Assembly (NCBI RefSeq): GCF_014640115.1
Contig: NZ_BMGI01000003.1
Coordinates: forward strand, 124,001-188,000
DNA from: Sinisalibacter lacisalsi
GTDB lineage: Bacteria; Pseudomonadota; Alphaproteobacteria; Rhodobacterales; Rhodobacteraceae
Direction: 5' to 3'
Length of the DNA: 64,000 nucleotides
The notes under the pieces were generated by a model. It was not told the origin of the DNA and did no database searches. It saw only the letters and a list, made by a program, of their open reading frames with translations. Both the position numbers and the translations under genes were made by a program. Shown one piece after another: positions 51,742 to 61,900 of the stretch. Numbering within the stretch: position 1 is the first letter of the stretch; every line of letters starts with the position of its first letter.

Positions 51742-52272
51742 CTACATCTCGGGCGGCCAGGGGCGCTCGGCATCGGCCTCGATCCAGGCCTGCACCCAGC
51801 CCGGCAAGTCGCCGGGGGTGGGGTCATGCCCGAGGGCCGCGATCACCTGTGCCGAGGGCACGATGCCGTCCGGGCCCGTGACGGCGATGCGCAAAAGTGC
51901 GTGGGTGGTAGCCTCGCCGCGCTTCCACATGCTTTGCTCGATGTAGAGAAAACGCGCGTCGTGCCCCACCGCGCGTGAGCGCATCTCGATCCGGTCGAAC
52001 AGCCGAACCCGGCGGCGATAGCGCACCGAAACGCCGGCCACGGTCAGCCCCCAGCCCTTTGCGCGCAAGGCCGCCTCCAGCCCGGTGCGCCGCCCGAGCG
52101 GAATGCGGCCGAGATCGAACAGGGTGAGGGTGCGGCCGTTGTTGAGTTCCATCCAGAGGTCGAGATCCCAGGGCCAGCAGATGTGGTAGCTCACGTGGGT
52201 GCCATCGAGCGGCAGGCTCTCGGCGCGCGAATGCACCACGAGTTCTTTCATCATGCGCACGAAGGGATACAT
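51742..52272 (-). CDS. Thioesterase family protein (hotdog fold)
   Basis: A 176 aa hotdog-fold protein, with MELNNGRTLTLFDLGRIPLG near the expected catalytic region. It likely hydrolyses acyl-CoA esters in the cytoplasm; the specific substrate is unknown. The start ATG at 52272 was chosen in preference to 52410, because the longer frame adds a Pro/Arg-rich stretch without family similarity. It is divergent from yggT. Confidence 0.78.
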   Translation of the reverse strand: MYPFVRMMKELVVHSRAESLPLDGTHVSYHICWPWDLDLWMELNNGRTLTLFDLGRIPLGRRTGLEAALRAKGWGLTVAGVSVRYRRRVRLFDRIEMRSRAVGHDARFLYIEQSMWKRGEATTHALLRIAVTGPDGIVPSAQVIAALGHDPTPGDLPGWVQAWIEADAERPWPPEM

Positions 52273-52400
52273 CCGGGGGGCCTCCTTTTGCCCCCTCGTG
52301 CCCGGCGCGCGCGGCATGGTCAACCACAACGGCCCGTCAGTCTTGCGCTGGCCCGGACTTGCCCCTAGTTGGGGGGCGTAGCAGAAAAGGGTGCCGCCAG

Positions 52401-52700
52401 ATGTCTCCACTCCTCGCCACTTTGTTCCAGCTGTTCGTCGCGGTGCTCGGCGTGGTCTGGTTCGTTGTCATCGCGCATATCATCGTCTCCTGGCTGGTGA
52501 ACTTCCAGGTGCTCAACCTGCGCCAGCCGCTGGTGAGCCAGATCTGGTACGGGCTGAACCGGCTGGTGGAGCCGATGTATCGCCCGATCCGCCGCTTGCT
52601 GCCCGATCTCGGCGGGATCGACCTCGCCCCCCTGGTGGTGCTGCTGATCCTGTTCTTCCTGCGGCAACTGGTAGCGAATTACTACTACGCCTTCATCTGA
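52401..52700 (+). CDS. yggT: YggT family integral membrane protein
   Basis: A 99 aa protein with two hydrophobic segments (about 5-27 and 70-92) separated by VLNLRQPLVSQIWYGLNRLVEPMYRPIRRLLPDLG, whose P-x-x-P-I-R-R motif is the family hallmark. The function is unclear; in other bacteria it relates to osmotic stress or cell division. Start ATG 52401. Confidence 0.9.
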   Translation: MSPLLATLFQLFVAVLGVVWFVVIAHIIVSWLVNFQVLNLRQPLVSQIWYGLNRLVEPMYRPIRRLLPDLGGIDLAPLVVLLILFFLRQLVANYYYAFI

Positions 52701-52763
52701 TCCGGGTTGCCCCGGCGCGGGCGGCGTGGGATTGTGCTGGCCAATCACCGAGCAGCCTGCCCC

Positions 52764-54809
52764 ATGCCCCGCGATCTTGATCTTCTGAAATCGGTTTTCG
52801 GATTCGATGCCTTCCGCCCCGGACAGGCGGAGATCGTGGTCGCCGTGACAGCGGGCGAAAACACGCTGGCGATCATGCCCACCGGCGGTGGCAAGTCGCT
52901 CTGTTTCCAGTTGCCCGCCTTGCTGCGCGATGGCGTGACGGTGGTGATCTCGCCGCTCATCGCCCTGATGCGTGACCAGGTGCGGGCGCTGAAAGCCGCT
53001 GGCGTCGAGGCCGGCGCGCTGACCTCGGGCAATACCGACGATGAAACCGACGCGGTGTTCGCCGCGATCTCCGAAGGCCGGCTGAAGCTGCTCTACATGG
53101 CGCCCGAGCGGCTTGCGTCGGGCGGCACGCTGAACCTCCTGCGCCGCGCCGGCGTTTCGCTGATCGCGGTGGACGAGGCCCATTGCGTGAGCCAGTGGGG
53201 GCATGATTTCCGGCCCGACTACCTGCGTATCGGGGATCTGCGCCGCGCGCTCGACGTGCCGCTCGCCGCCTTCACCGCCACGGCGGATGCCGAAACCCGC
53301 ACCGAGATCGTCGCCAAGCTGTTCGACGGCGCGCCGCCCCGCGCCTTCCTGCACGGGTTCGACCGGCCCAACATTCACCTCGCCTTCGCCGCGAAAGACA
53401 GCCCGCGCGCCCAGATACTCGCCTTCGCCGCCGCCCGGCGCGGCCAGCCCGGCATCGTCTATACCGCGACGCGGGCCAAGACCGAGTCTCTGTCGCAGGC
53501 GTTGCGCGAGGAGGGGCACGCGGCAGTGGCCTATCATGGCGGCATGGAGGCCGAGGCACGCCGCGAGGTCGAGCGCCGGTTTCAGCAGGAGGACGGGCTG
53601 ATCGTGGTGGCGACGGTGGCCTTCGGCATGGGGGTCGACAAGCCCGATATCCGTTGGGTGGCGCAAGCCGATCTGCCGAAGTCGATCGAGGCCTATTACC
53701 AGGAAATCGGGCGCGCCGGGCGCGATGGCGCGCCGGCCGAAACGCTCACCCTGTTCGGCCCCGACGATATCCGCCTGCGCCGCGCCCAGATCGACGAGGG
53801 GCTTGCCCCAGCAGAGCGCCGCGCCGCCGACCATGCCCGGCTCAACGCGCTGCTGGGCCTTGCCGAAACCCCTGCCTGCCGCCGCCAGGCGCTGCTCGCC
53901 TACTTCGGCGAGTCCGCCGAGCCCTGTGGCAACTGCGACACCTGCGACACGCCGCCGGAGACCTTCGACGGCACCGTGCCGGTGATGAAGGCGCTCTCGG
54001 CGGCGCTGCGCACCGAGGAATGGTTTGGCGCGGGCCACCTGATCGACATTCTCACCGGCGTTGAGACCGACAAGACCCGCGCGCGCGGCCACATGAACCT
54101 GCCCACCTGGGCCGTCGGGCAGGATATGTCGCGGCGCGAGTGGCAGGCGGTGTTTCGCCAGATGATGGGGCTTGACCTGGTTCGGCCAGACCCGGCGCGC
54201 CACGGTGCGCTGCGGGTGACCGAGAAGGCCCACCCGGTGCTGCGCGGCGAGGGGAAGGTGACGCTGCGGCGTGACGCGATCCGGCAGGCGCGCAAGAGCC
54301 GTCCGGCGGTGCGGGCGCTGGTCTCGGACGAGGACGCGCCTCTGCTGTCGGCGCTGAAGGCCAAGCGGCGGGCGCTCGCCGAGGCCGCCCGCGTGCCGGC
54401 CTACGTCGTGTTCACCGACAAGACGCTGATCGAGATGGCCGAAACCCGGCCGACCACGCTCGACCAGATGGCGGGGATCTCGGGGGTGGGCGCGAAGAAG
54501 CTGGAAACCTACGGCCGCGCCTTCCTCGAGGTGATCGCGGGCGAAGCGCCCGAGATGCACCCGAACCGCCGCCGGCTGGCGGGGCGCGACGCGGGTGCGC
54601 TCTATGATCGCCTCGAGGCGGTGGCGCGCACGCTTGCGCGGGGCGAGGATGGCACCGAAAAGCCGCTCAGCCTCAGCCCGGCGAGCTTGCGCCAGATCGC
54701 CGAGCGCCGCCCGGCCTCGCGCGACACGCTCGCGCGTATCGCCGGCATGTCGGAGCCGAAGCTCGACCGTTTTGGCGCGGCCTTGCTCGAAATCATCGCC
54801 GATGCTTGA
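52764..54809 (+). CDS. recQ: ATP-dependent DNA helicase RecQ
   Basis: A 681 aa RecQ with Walker A GGGKS (Lys44), DEAH at 137-140 and helicase motif VI near YYQEIGRAGRDG. The zinc-binding cysteines are CRRQALLAYFGE...CGNCDTCD, followed by winged-helix and two HRDC-like domains, about residues 525-595 and 605-680. It unwinds DNA in recombination and repair. ATG 52764 starts the usual N-terminus (MPRDLDLLKSVFGFDAFRPGQ). The second HRDC domain gives it a greater length than the E. coli protein. Confidence 0.95.
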   Translation: MPRDLDLLKSVFGFDAFRPGQAEIVVAVTAGENTLAIMPTGGGKSLCFQLPALLRDGVTVVISPLIALMRDQVRALKAAGVEAGALTSGNTDDETDAVFAAISEGRLKLLYMAPERLASGGTLNLLRRAGVSLIAVDEAHCVSQWGHDFRPDYLRIGDLRRALDVPLAAFTATADAETRTEIVAKLFDGAPPRAFLHGFDRPNIHLAFAAKDSPRAQILAFAAARRGQPGIVYTATRAKTESLSQALREEGHAAVAYHGGMEAEARREVERRFQQEDGLIVVATVAFGMGVDKPDIRWVAQADLPKSIEAYYQEIGRAGRDGAPAETLTLFGPDDIRLRRAQIDEGLAPAERRAADHARLNALLGLAETPACRRQALLAYFGESAEPCGNCDTCDTPPETFDGTVPVMKALSAALRTEEWFGAGHLIDILTGVETDKTRARGHMNLPTWAVGQDMSRREWQAVFRQMMGLDLVRPDPARHGALRVTEKAHPVLRGEGKVTLRRDAIRQARKSRPAVRALVSDEDAPLLSALKAKRRALAEAARVPAYVVFTDKTLIEMAETRPTTLDQMAGISGVGAKKLETYGRAFLEVIAGEAPEMHPNRRRLAGRDAGALYDRLEAVARTLARGEDGTEKPLSLSPASLRQIAERRPASRDTLARIAGMSEPKLDRFGAALLEIIADA

Positions 54810-54859
54810 GCCGACCGGCCCGCGCGCCTACCTTGGCTGGACTCCAGACCGAGGCCCCC

Positions 54860-55669
54860 ATGCTGCGTAATCTCGCCCTTGCCCTGACGCTGCTGTTCCC
54901 CGCCCTGCCCGGCATGGCGCAGGCGGCCGACTGTCCGGCGGACGCGAGCCAACGCATTTTCGATCTCAGCCAGAAGGCGCGCGACGGCGCGCTGTCCCCC
55001 GCCGAGGCGGCACAGGTCGCCACCGAGATCACCCGGGCTTGCGGGCGGGAGCGGGCGCTGCTGGGGCAGATCCTTGAAATGTTCACCATCACCGGCCTTG
55101 TGCGTGAAGCCCCGGATCCCGAGCGGTTCGGGGCGCACCTGAACGCCTTCCGCACCATCAACGCGATCAACCGCGCGGGCGGCGGCGGGTTCGACCCGAT
55201 CGGGCTGAACGGCCCGGATGGCGGCGAGATCCAGTGGAGCGTGATCGACGAACGCAACGCCTATTGGGACCTGATGTTCGCCATGGCGGCGGATTACCTC
55301 GTGTTCGGCGTTCACGCCGATATCTACACGCCCGGAAAGATCGAACAGATCGGCTGTGGGCTCTACCCGGCCGAGGAGGCTTCGGCGCTTGCCACCCATG
55401 CCGTCGACAACGTCGATGGGGGCGAGCTTCTGGCGCGGGTCTCGTTCCTCGCCCGCGCCTGCGACACACCCGAGGGCGACACCAGCGGTTACGCCGCGCT
55501 CTACTTCGCCGAGCACAAGCGCGCGCGGGCCGCCGATCCGGGCTATCTCGGCCTCACCCGGGGTGATATTCGCTCCGGGTTGCGCGCCTTTCTCGAAAAA
55601 CATCTCGACGGCGCGCCCGGGAGCGATCTCTTCACCGCCGGCGAGGTGACCGACCTCATGAACTTCTGA
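54860..55669 (+). CDS. Secreted protein of unknown function
   Basis: A 269 aa protein with a signal peptide (about 1-22, ending AQA). The mature part has scattered cysteines (ADCPAD, RACGRE, GCGLYPAEE, RACDTPEG) and no recognised catalytic motif. It is placed 50 bases after recQ and eight bases before yaaA on the same strand, and probably shares transcription with them. It could be periplasmic. Confidence 0.75.
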   Translation: MLRNLALALTLLFPALPGMAQAADCPADASQRIFDLSQKARDGALSPAEAAQVATEITRACGRERALLGQILEMFTITGLVREAPDPERFGAHLNAFRTINAINRAGGGGFDPIGLNGPDGGEIQWSVIDERNAYWDLMFAMAADYLVFGVHADIYTPGKIEQIGCGLYPAEEASALATHAVDNVDGGELLARVSFLARACDTPEGDTSGYAALYFAEHKRARAADPGYLGLTRGDIRSGLRAFLEKHLDGAPGSDLFTAGEVTDLMNF

Positions 55670-55677
55670 AGGACAAA

Positions 55678-56436
55678 ATGCTGATCGTCGTTTCCCCCGC
55701 CAAGCGCCTGAACGAAACTGCCCCCCGAGCCGAGAACGGCACCTCGCCGCGTTTTCTCGACGAGGCGGCAAGGCTCGCCGAAACGGCGCGTGGCCTTGAC
55801 GCGGGCGCGCTCGAAAATCTGATGCATATCTCGCCCAAGCTCGCCGCGCTCAACGTGGATCGGTTCGCGGCGTTCGGGTCGGGCCTCGGCGAGAAACAGG
55901 CGATCGAGATTTTCGCCGGCGACACCTACAGCGGGCTCGAAGCAGCCTCGCTGGACCCGGAAGAGATCGACTATGCCCAGCGGCACTTCCGCATCCTTTC
56001 GGGGCTTTACGGCCTCTTGCGCCCGCGCGACGTGATCCAGCCGCACCGGCTGGAAATGGGCTCGCGCCTCGCCAACCCGCGCGGGCGGAACCTCTACGAA
56101 TTCTGGGGCGACCGGATCGCGGAACAGCTCAACGCCGATGCCGAGGCGGCGGGCACCGAAATTCTCGTCAACTGCGCCTCGGTGGAGTATTTCACCGCCG
56201 CCGACCGGCCGGCATTGCGGTTGCGGGTGATCACCCCGGTGTTCATGGAAGAGCATCCCGATGGGCCGCGCATCAACTCCTTCTTCGCCAAGAAGGCGCG
56301 CGGCGCGATGGCGCGCTTCATCATCCAGAACCGGCTCAAAGACCCGCAGGCGCTCAAGGCGTTCGACACCGGCGGCTATCGGTATCGCCCGGAGATGAGC
56401 GAGGGCGACCGGATGGTGTTTCTCAACGCTGGCTGA
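55678..56436 (+). CDS. yaaA: Peroxide stress protein YaaA
   Basis: A 252 aa protein starting MLIVVSPAKRLNE and containing LSGLYGLLRPRDVIQPHRLEMG and the C-terminal YRYRPEMSEGDRMVF, which mark the YaaA/DUF328 family. In E. coli it is induced by OxyR and limits intracellular free iron under peroxide. ATG 55678. The DNA-binding helix-hairpin-helix fold of the family is consistent with damage protection. No OxyR site is evident directly upstream. Confidence 0.95.
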   Translation: MLIVVSPAKRLNETAPRAENGTSPRFLDEAARLAETARGLDAGALENLMHISPKLAALNVDRFAAFGSGLGEKQAIEIFAGDTYSGLEAASLDPEEIDYAQRHFRILSGLYGLLRPRDVIQPHRLEMGSRLANPRGRNLYEFWGDRIAEQLNADAEAAGTEILVNCASVEYFTAADRPALRLRVITPVFMEEHPDGPRINSFFAKKARGAMARFIIQNRLKDPQALKAFDTGGYRYRPEMSEGDRMVFLNAG

Positions 56437-56445
56437 GCGCCGCGC

Positions 56446-58749
56446 TCAGGCGTCGCAATCATCGGCCACGGGCGGGCGTGCGTTCGCGGGGCACGCGGCG
56501 GTGATCTCGGCGAGGATTTCCCTCTTTTTCAGTGGCTTTGAAAGATGTTCGTCGAGGCCGTGCGAGAGGATCTCCTCGGCGTCGCCGGACATCGCATGGG
56601 CGGTGAGCGCGACGATGCGCACCGGGGGCAGGCCGCGTTCCGCCTCGATGGCGCGGATGCGACGGGTGGCTTCCTTTCCGTCCATCCCGGGCATCGAGAT
56701 ATCCATGAAGATCAGATCGGGGCGATCCGCCTCGAAGGCGGCGACAGCATCGGCACCATTGGCTGCGAAGCTGAGGTCGACGTCGCAGGCTTGAACCAGC
56801 TTCGAGAACACCAGCTGGTTCGTCTGGTTGTCTTCGGCGGCGAGAATGCGCATGGCGCGGACGGCCTTGGGCGTGGCGTCGTCAGCTGTGCCGGTGGAGG
56901 CGGGTTCCGGCGCGCGGGCCGGGGCGGGTGCAAGGCGCGACGAGCCGAATACAGGCGACGGCTCGGGCGGCGCGGCCCGGCGGGAGCCGAACACCGGCGC
57001 CTCCTCGGGCGGTTGAACCTCGGTGGCCGGGCGCGGCGCCGGGGCCTCAAGCCCGGCGAGCGCGGTGGTGAGTTCGGCCCGGGCGATGGGCTTGGCAAGG
57101 ATCGCGGATACCCCGCTTTCCTGCGCGCGGCCCTCCCCTGGTGCGGCCGCGAGGATCAACGGCGCGTTGATCCCATCGCTGTGCAGCACCGCGATGAATG
57201 CCGCCGCGCTCATGTCGGGCAGCCGTTGATCGGCGATGATCACGTCGGCGGCCGCCGCGCGGCCGTCGCGCGCTTCGGCCGCGGACAAGGCGCAGGTCAC
57301 GCCGAGGCCAAGGGCGGCGAGGCGCTTTTCGAGGATCGCGCGGTGCAGATCGTCCTGCATCACCAGGAGCACGCGCGAGATCCAGCCCGGCGGCTGCGGC
57401 AGGTCTTCGCTTTCCACGACGGAGAGGTGCAGTTGCACGCCAAAAGCCGAGCCAACGTCTTCCTCGCTCTCGACCCAGACCTTGCCGCCCATCAGCTCCA
57501 CCAGCTGCCGGGTGATCGTGAGCCCCAGCCCGGTGCCTTCGAAGGCCCGGTTGCGCTCGTCTTCCACCTGGTTGAACTTGCCGAAGACGTGGTCGAGCAT
57601 GTGGGCCGGGATGCCGATCCCGGTGTCTTCCACCACGATGTGGATGCGCGAGGTCTGGCGGGTGCCCTCGGGCACCCCGACGACGCGCACCAGCACGTGG
57701 CCCCGCGCGGTGAATTTGACCGCGTTGCCGACGAGGTTGGTCAGCACCTGCCGGATGCGCACCGGGTCGCCCTCGAACCGGGTGGGCAGGAACATGTCGT
57801 AGTCGAGCATGATCTTCAGCCCCTTCTCGCGGATCGACGGCTCCATGAGCTGGATCACGTCGAGAATCGTGCGTTCGAGATCGAACGGCTCGGGCCGCAG
57901 GGTGAGCTTTTCGGCCTCGATCTTGGAATAGTCGAGCACGTCGTTGATGATCGAAAGCAGGGCGGTGCCGGAGGATCGGATGGTGTCGACGTAAGCGCGC
58001 TGATCGTCGTCGAGCCCGCTTTCGGCGAGCAGGTCGGCCATGCCGACGACGCCATTCATCGGCGTACGGATCTCGTGGCTCATGTTGGCGAGGAAGGCCG
58101 ACTTGGCACGGTTGGCGGCCTCGGCGCGCTTGCGGGCGTCTTCCAGTGCCGCCTCGCGCCGCATCGCTTCGGTGATGTTGAGGCCGAGGCAGACGGTATC
58201 GCCCCCCGGTGCGCGCTGGTCGACGAGGCGAATCCAGGTGCCGTCCCACAGCCGGATCACGCGCGGTTCGGGGGCGGGGGAGAACCAGCGCGCCAGCATT
58301 TCCTCGCGCCACTGGCCGGCGCTCATGCCTTCGGTGTCGACGACACCCTCGGCAAGCGCGGCTTCGACGATTTCCTGGTAATGCGCGCCGGGGCGGATGC
58401 ATTCGAGCCCGTCGAAGGGCTGAAGATAGGCCGAGTTGGCGATGACCATGCGGCTGTCGGCGTCGAACACGGCAAATCCGTCCTCGATCGACTGGATCGA
58501 GTTCCACAAGCGGCGCTTGGCGATATCGACCTCGGTGTTGGCGCGGGCAAGATCCTTTCGGACCTTGGTGTTCTCGCCGCGCACCACCTCCACCTGCTCG
58601 CGGGTTTCCACCAGGTTTTCGGTCAACGAGATGGCATGGCGCGAGAGCATTCGGTTGGCCTCGTGCAGTTCCGCTTCCTTCTGCGCCAGCAGCCGTTCCG
58701 CCGCCAGCCGCGCGCGGCGCTCCTCGGTAAACAGGTCTTCCGCCTTCAT
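56446..58749 (-). CDS. Soluble hybrid histidine kinase with two receiver domains
   Basis: A 767 aa protein without transmembrane segments. N-terminal coiled coil (about 10-80); a PAS-like domain (83-195) ending in N-I-T-E-A; HisKA with phospho-acceptor His225 (NMSHEIRTPMNG); ATPase domain around 330-445. A first receiver-like domain follows (about 460-570, DQRLPDMS), then a Pro/Ala linker and a second canonical receiver (about 645-755) with Asp683 in FMDISMPGMDG. No Hpt domain is present, so phosphate must move to a separate protein. ATG 58749 is preceded by GGAGAGG. It is convergent with yaaA; its partner and signal are unknown. Confidence 0.9.
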   Translation of the reverse strand: MKAEDLFTEERRARLAAERLLAQKEAELHEANRMLSRHAISLTENLVETREQVEVVRGENTKVRKDLARANTEVDIAKRRLWNSIQSIEDGFAVFDADSRMVIANSAYLQPFDGLECIRPGAHYQEIVEAALAEGVVDTEGMSAGQWREEMLARWFSPAPEPRVIRLWDGTWIRLVDQRAPGGDTVCLGLNITEAMRREAALEDARKRAEAANRAKSAFLANMSHEIRTPMNGVVGMADLLAESGLDDDQRAYVDTIRSSGTALLSIINDVLDYSKIEAEKLTLRPEPFDLERTILDVIQLMEPSIREKGLKIMLDYDMFLPTRFEGDPVRIRQVLTNLVGNAVKFTARGHVLVRVVGVPEGTRQTSRIHIVVEDTGIGIPAHMLDHVFGKFNQVEDERNRAFEGTGLGLTITRQLVELMGGKVWVESEEDVGSAFGVQLHLSVVESEDLPQPPGWISRVLLVMQDDLHRAILEKRLAALGLGVTCALSAAEARDGRAAAADVIIADQRLPDMSAAAFIAVLHSDGINAPLILAAAPGEGRAQESGVSAILAKPIARAELTTALAGLEAPAPRPATEVQPPEEAPVFGSRRAAPPEPSPVFGSSRLAPAPARAPEPASTGTADDATPKAVRAMRILAAEDNQTNQLVFSKLVQACDVDLSFAANGADAVAAFEADRPDLIFMDISMPGMDGKEATRRIRAIEAERGLPPVRIVALTAHAMSGDAEEILSHGLDEHLSKPLKKREILAEITAACPANARPPVADDCDA

Positions 58750-58901
58750 CGCCCTCTCCATCCGTCCCGGGCCTCGTGCCCATGGGCAAAGCTTCGCCAA
58801 ACAAGGTGAACAGGGGTTTAACGGGCGCCGAAGTTCCGCCGCGAAAGTTGCGCGATGCGCCGCGAAGTGCCAGCATGGCGCAACGCGCGAGGGAGGACCC
58901 G

Positions 58902-61900
58902 ATGCGACTCATTCTGATTTTCTTTGCATTTTTCTTCAGTCTTACCCAGATCGCCCTTGCCGAGGGGCCGGTGCCGGAAAAGCGGGTGATCCTGCACCGT
59001 GACACCGATTTTCCCGGCGGCGATATCCAGTCGATCTTCGACACCACCCTGGAGGCCTGCGAATCGGCCTGCCTGACGCGCGAAGATTGCCGGGCGTTCA
59101 CCTACAATTCCCGCTCGCAGGCCTGTTTCCTGAAAGACCGCTTTGGGACGAGCGAAAGTTATTCCGGTGCGTTCTCGGGCGAGATCGTCGCCGCGCCGCC
59201 CGCCGTGGTTGCCGGGGCCGAGGCGCGCGCCGAGCGGCTCGATTTCCTGTATGAAAGCGATATCGCGCAAGCACAGGCCCGCGCCCGCGCCCTGCCGCGC
59301 GAATTTCTCTCCGGCGGCTGGTCGGCCGAGCAGCTTCTGGGCTGGGCGCAGGAGGCCGAGGCGGATGCCAATATCGTCTCCGCGATGCGCTACACCGCCG
59401 CGGCCACCGTGATAAGCGATGCCGGGCAGGACTGGGCCGATTACGCCCGCCTTGCCAATTCCGTCGCCTTTTCCACAACCAATCAGTCGGAGCGCACCAA
59501 GCTTTACCAGACCGCGCTTGAAGCCGCGATCTCGGGTTACCTGCGCGCCGCTTCGCCGGCACAGGAGGCCAACGCGCTGACCGAGATGGCAACGGCGCTG
59601 GAAAACCTCGGGCGCGGGCGGCAGATGATCTCGGCGCTCCGGTTGGCGCAGGCGGCAAGCCCGCGCGCCGAAACCGCCGAGGCGATCGACCGTGCGGTGG
59701 GGCTCTACGGTTTCCGCGTGACCGATAGCAGCGTCGAGAGCGATGCCGCCAGCCCGCGTATCTGTGCGCAGTTCTCCGAATCGCTGGTGGAAACCGGGGT
59801 GGATTACGCGCCCTTCGTGCAATCCGATGTCTCGGGCCTCGCCGTCAGCGCGCGGGGGAGCCAGCTTTGCGTGGAGGGGGTGAGCCACGGCAACCGCTAC
59901 GCCCTGACCCTGCGCGCGGGCCTGCCGGCGGCGTCCGGCGAGGAACTCGCCAAGCCGGTGCAACTGAACCTCTACGTGCGCGACCGCGCCCCCTCCGTTC
60001 GCTTCCCGGGCCGGGCCTACGTGCTGCCCGCCAGCCCCGATGCGGGCCTGCCGATCGTCGCCGTCAACGCCTCCGAGATCGAGTTGACGCTCTCGCGCCT
60101 GCCCGACCGCAACCTCGTGCGCGCCTACGCGGAAGACTGGTTCGGCCGCGCGCTCAGCACGTGGGACGTGTCGTGGTTCAACGAAACCCTTGCCGAGCCG
60201 ATCTGGGAGGGCACGGCGCAGGTGGCGAGCGAGCTGAACCGCGATGTCACCACCCGTTTGCCGATTGGCGAGGCGCTGGCCGACCAGCCGCCGGGCATCT
60301 ACGTGCTGCATGCCGTGGTGCCGGGTGAAACGCAGGATTCCAGCCCGCCCGCGACGCAATGGTTCGTGATCTCCGATATCGGGCTGACCACGATGATGGG
60401 CGCCGATGGGCTGCACGTTTTCGCCCGTTCGCTGGGCAGCGCCGAGCCGATCGCGGGCGCCACGGTGCAACTGGCCTCTCGCGCCAACGCTGTGCTGGGC
60501 GAGGCCGTCACCGATGCGGCGGGCTACGCGCGCTTCCCGGAGGGGATGACCTCGGGGCGGGCGGGCGCCGAACCGGCGATGCTCACGCTGACCAAGGGCG
60601 ACGATATCGCCTTCCTGTCGCTCACCGGCCCGGCTTTCGACCTGTCCGACCGGGGGGTGGAGGGCCATGCCGCCGCGCCGCCGATCGACGTGTTCCTCAC
60701 CACCGACCGGGGCGCCTACCGCGCCGGGGAAACGGTGCACGCCACCGCGCTCGCGCGCGATGACCGGGCCGAGGCGATCGAGGGCCTGCCACTGATCGCC
60801 GTGCTCTCGCGTCCCGACGGGGTGGAATACTCCCGGCATCTTTCCAAAGGGGCGGGCGCCGGGGGGCATGTCTTCTCCCTGCCGCTTGCCGGCAACGCGC
60901 CGCGCGGCACATGGCGGCTCGATCTCTTCGCCGACCCGGATGCGCCCGCGCTTTCCTCGACGACGCTGCTCGTCGAGGATTTCCTGCCCGAGCGGATCGA
61001 CTTCGACCTCGCGCTGTCCAGCGAACGCCCGCGCCTGACCGAGCGGCCGCGCCTGAAACTCGAGGCGCGCTACCTGTTCGGCGCACCGGCGGCGGATCTC
61101 GCCATCGAGGGCGATCTTCGGCTGCGGTCGACGCGCGAAATCGCGGAATGGCCGGGCTACCGCTTTGGCCCGCATGAAGACCTTTACGGCCCGCAATGGG
61201 GCATGATCCCCGAAGCCCGCACCGATGCCTCGGGCCGGGCGGAGTTCGCCGTGGGCTTCCCCGATGCCGAGACGCGCGGCACCCCGCTCGTGGCCGAGAT
61301 CAACATCCGCGTGAAGGAAGGCTCTGGCCGCCCGGTCGAGCGCAGCCTGAACGTGCCGGTGGCGCCGGCCGAGCCGCTGATCGGCATTCGTCCGGGCTTC
61401 GACGGCACCGTGCCGGAAGGCGCGGAGGCGAGCTTCGACCTGATCGCGCTCGCGCCCGACCTCGGGCTTCGCGCCATGGAGGTGAGCTGGGAGCTCAACC
61501 GCGTGGAAACCCGCTACCAGTGGTATTCGATGCACGGCAACTGGAACTGGGAGCCGACCACCACCCGCACCCGCGTGGCTTCGGGCGAGGCCATGCTCGG
61601 CGATGATCCCGTGCGCGTTTCCGCCCCGACCGACTGGGGCCGCTACGAACTGGTCGTGTCCGAGAAGGGCGGCAGTTACGTGGCGTCGAGCGTCGAGTTT
61701 TTCGCCGGTTGGTATGCGCCCGCCGACGCCACCACCACGCCCGACATGCTCGAAGTCTCGCTCGACGCGCCGGCCTATGCCCCGGGCGATACCGCCACGC
61801 TGCGCTTCGTGCCGCGGGCGGCTGGCAAGGCGCTTGTGACCGTCGTGTCGAACCGCTTGATCGACATGGTCGCCGTCGATGCGGTGGCGGGTGAGAATAC

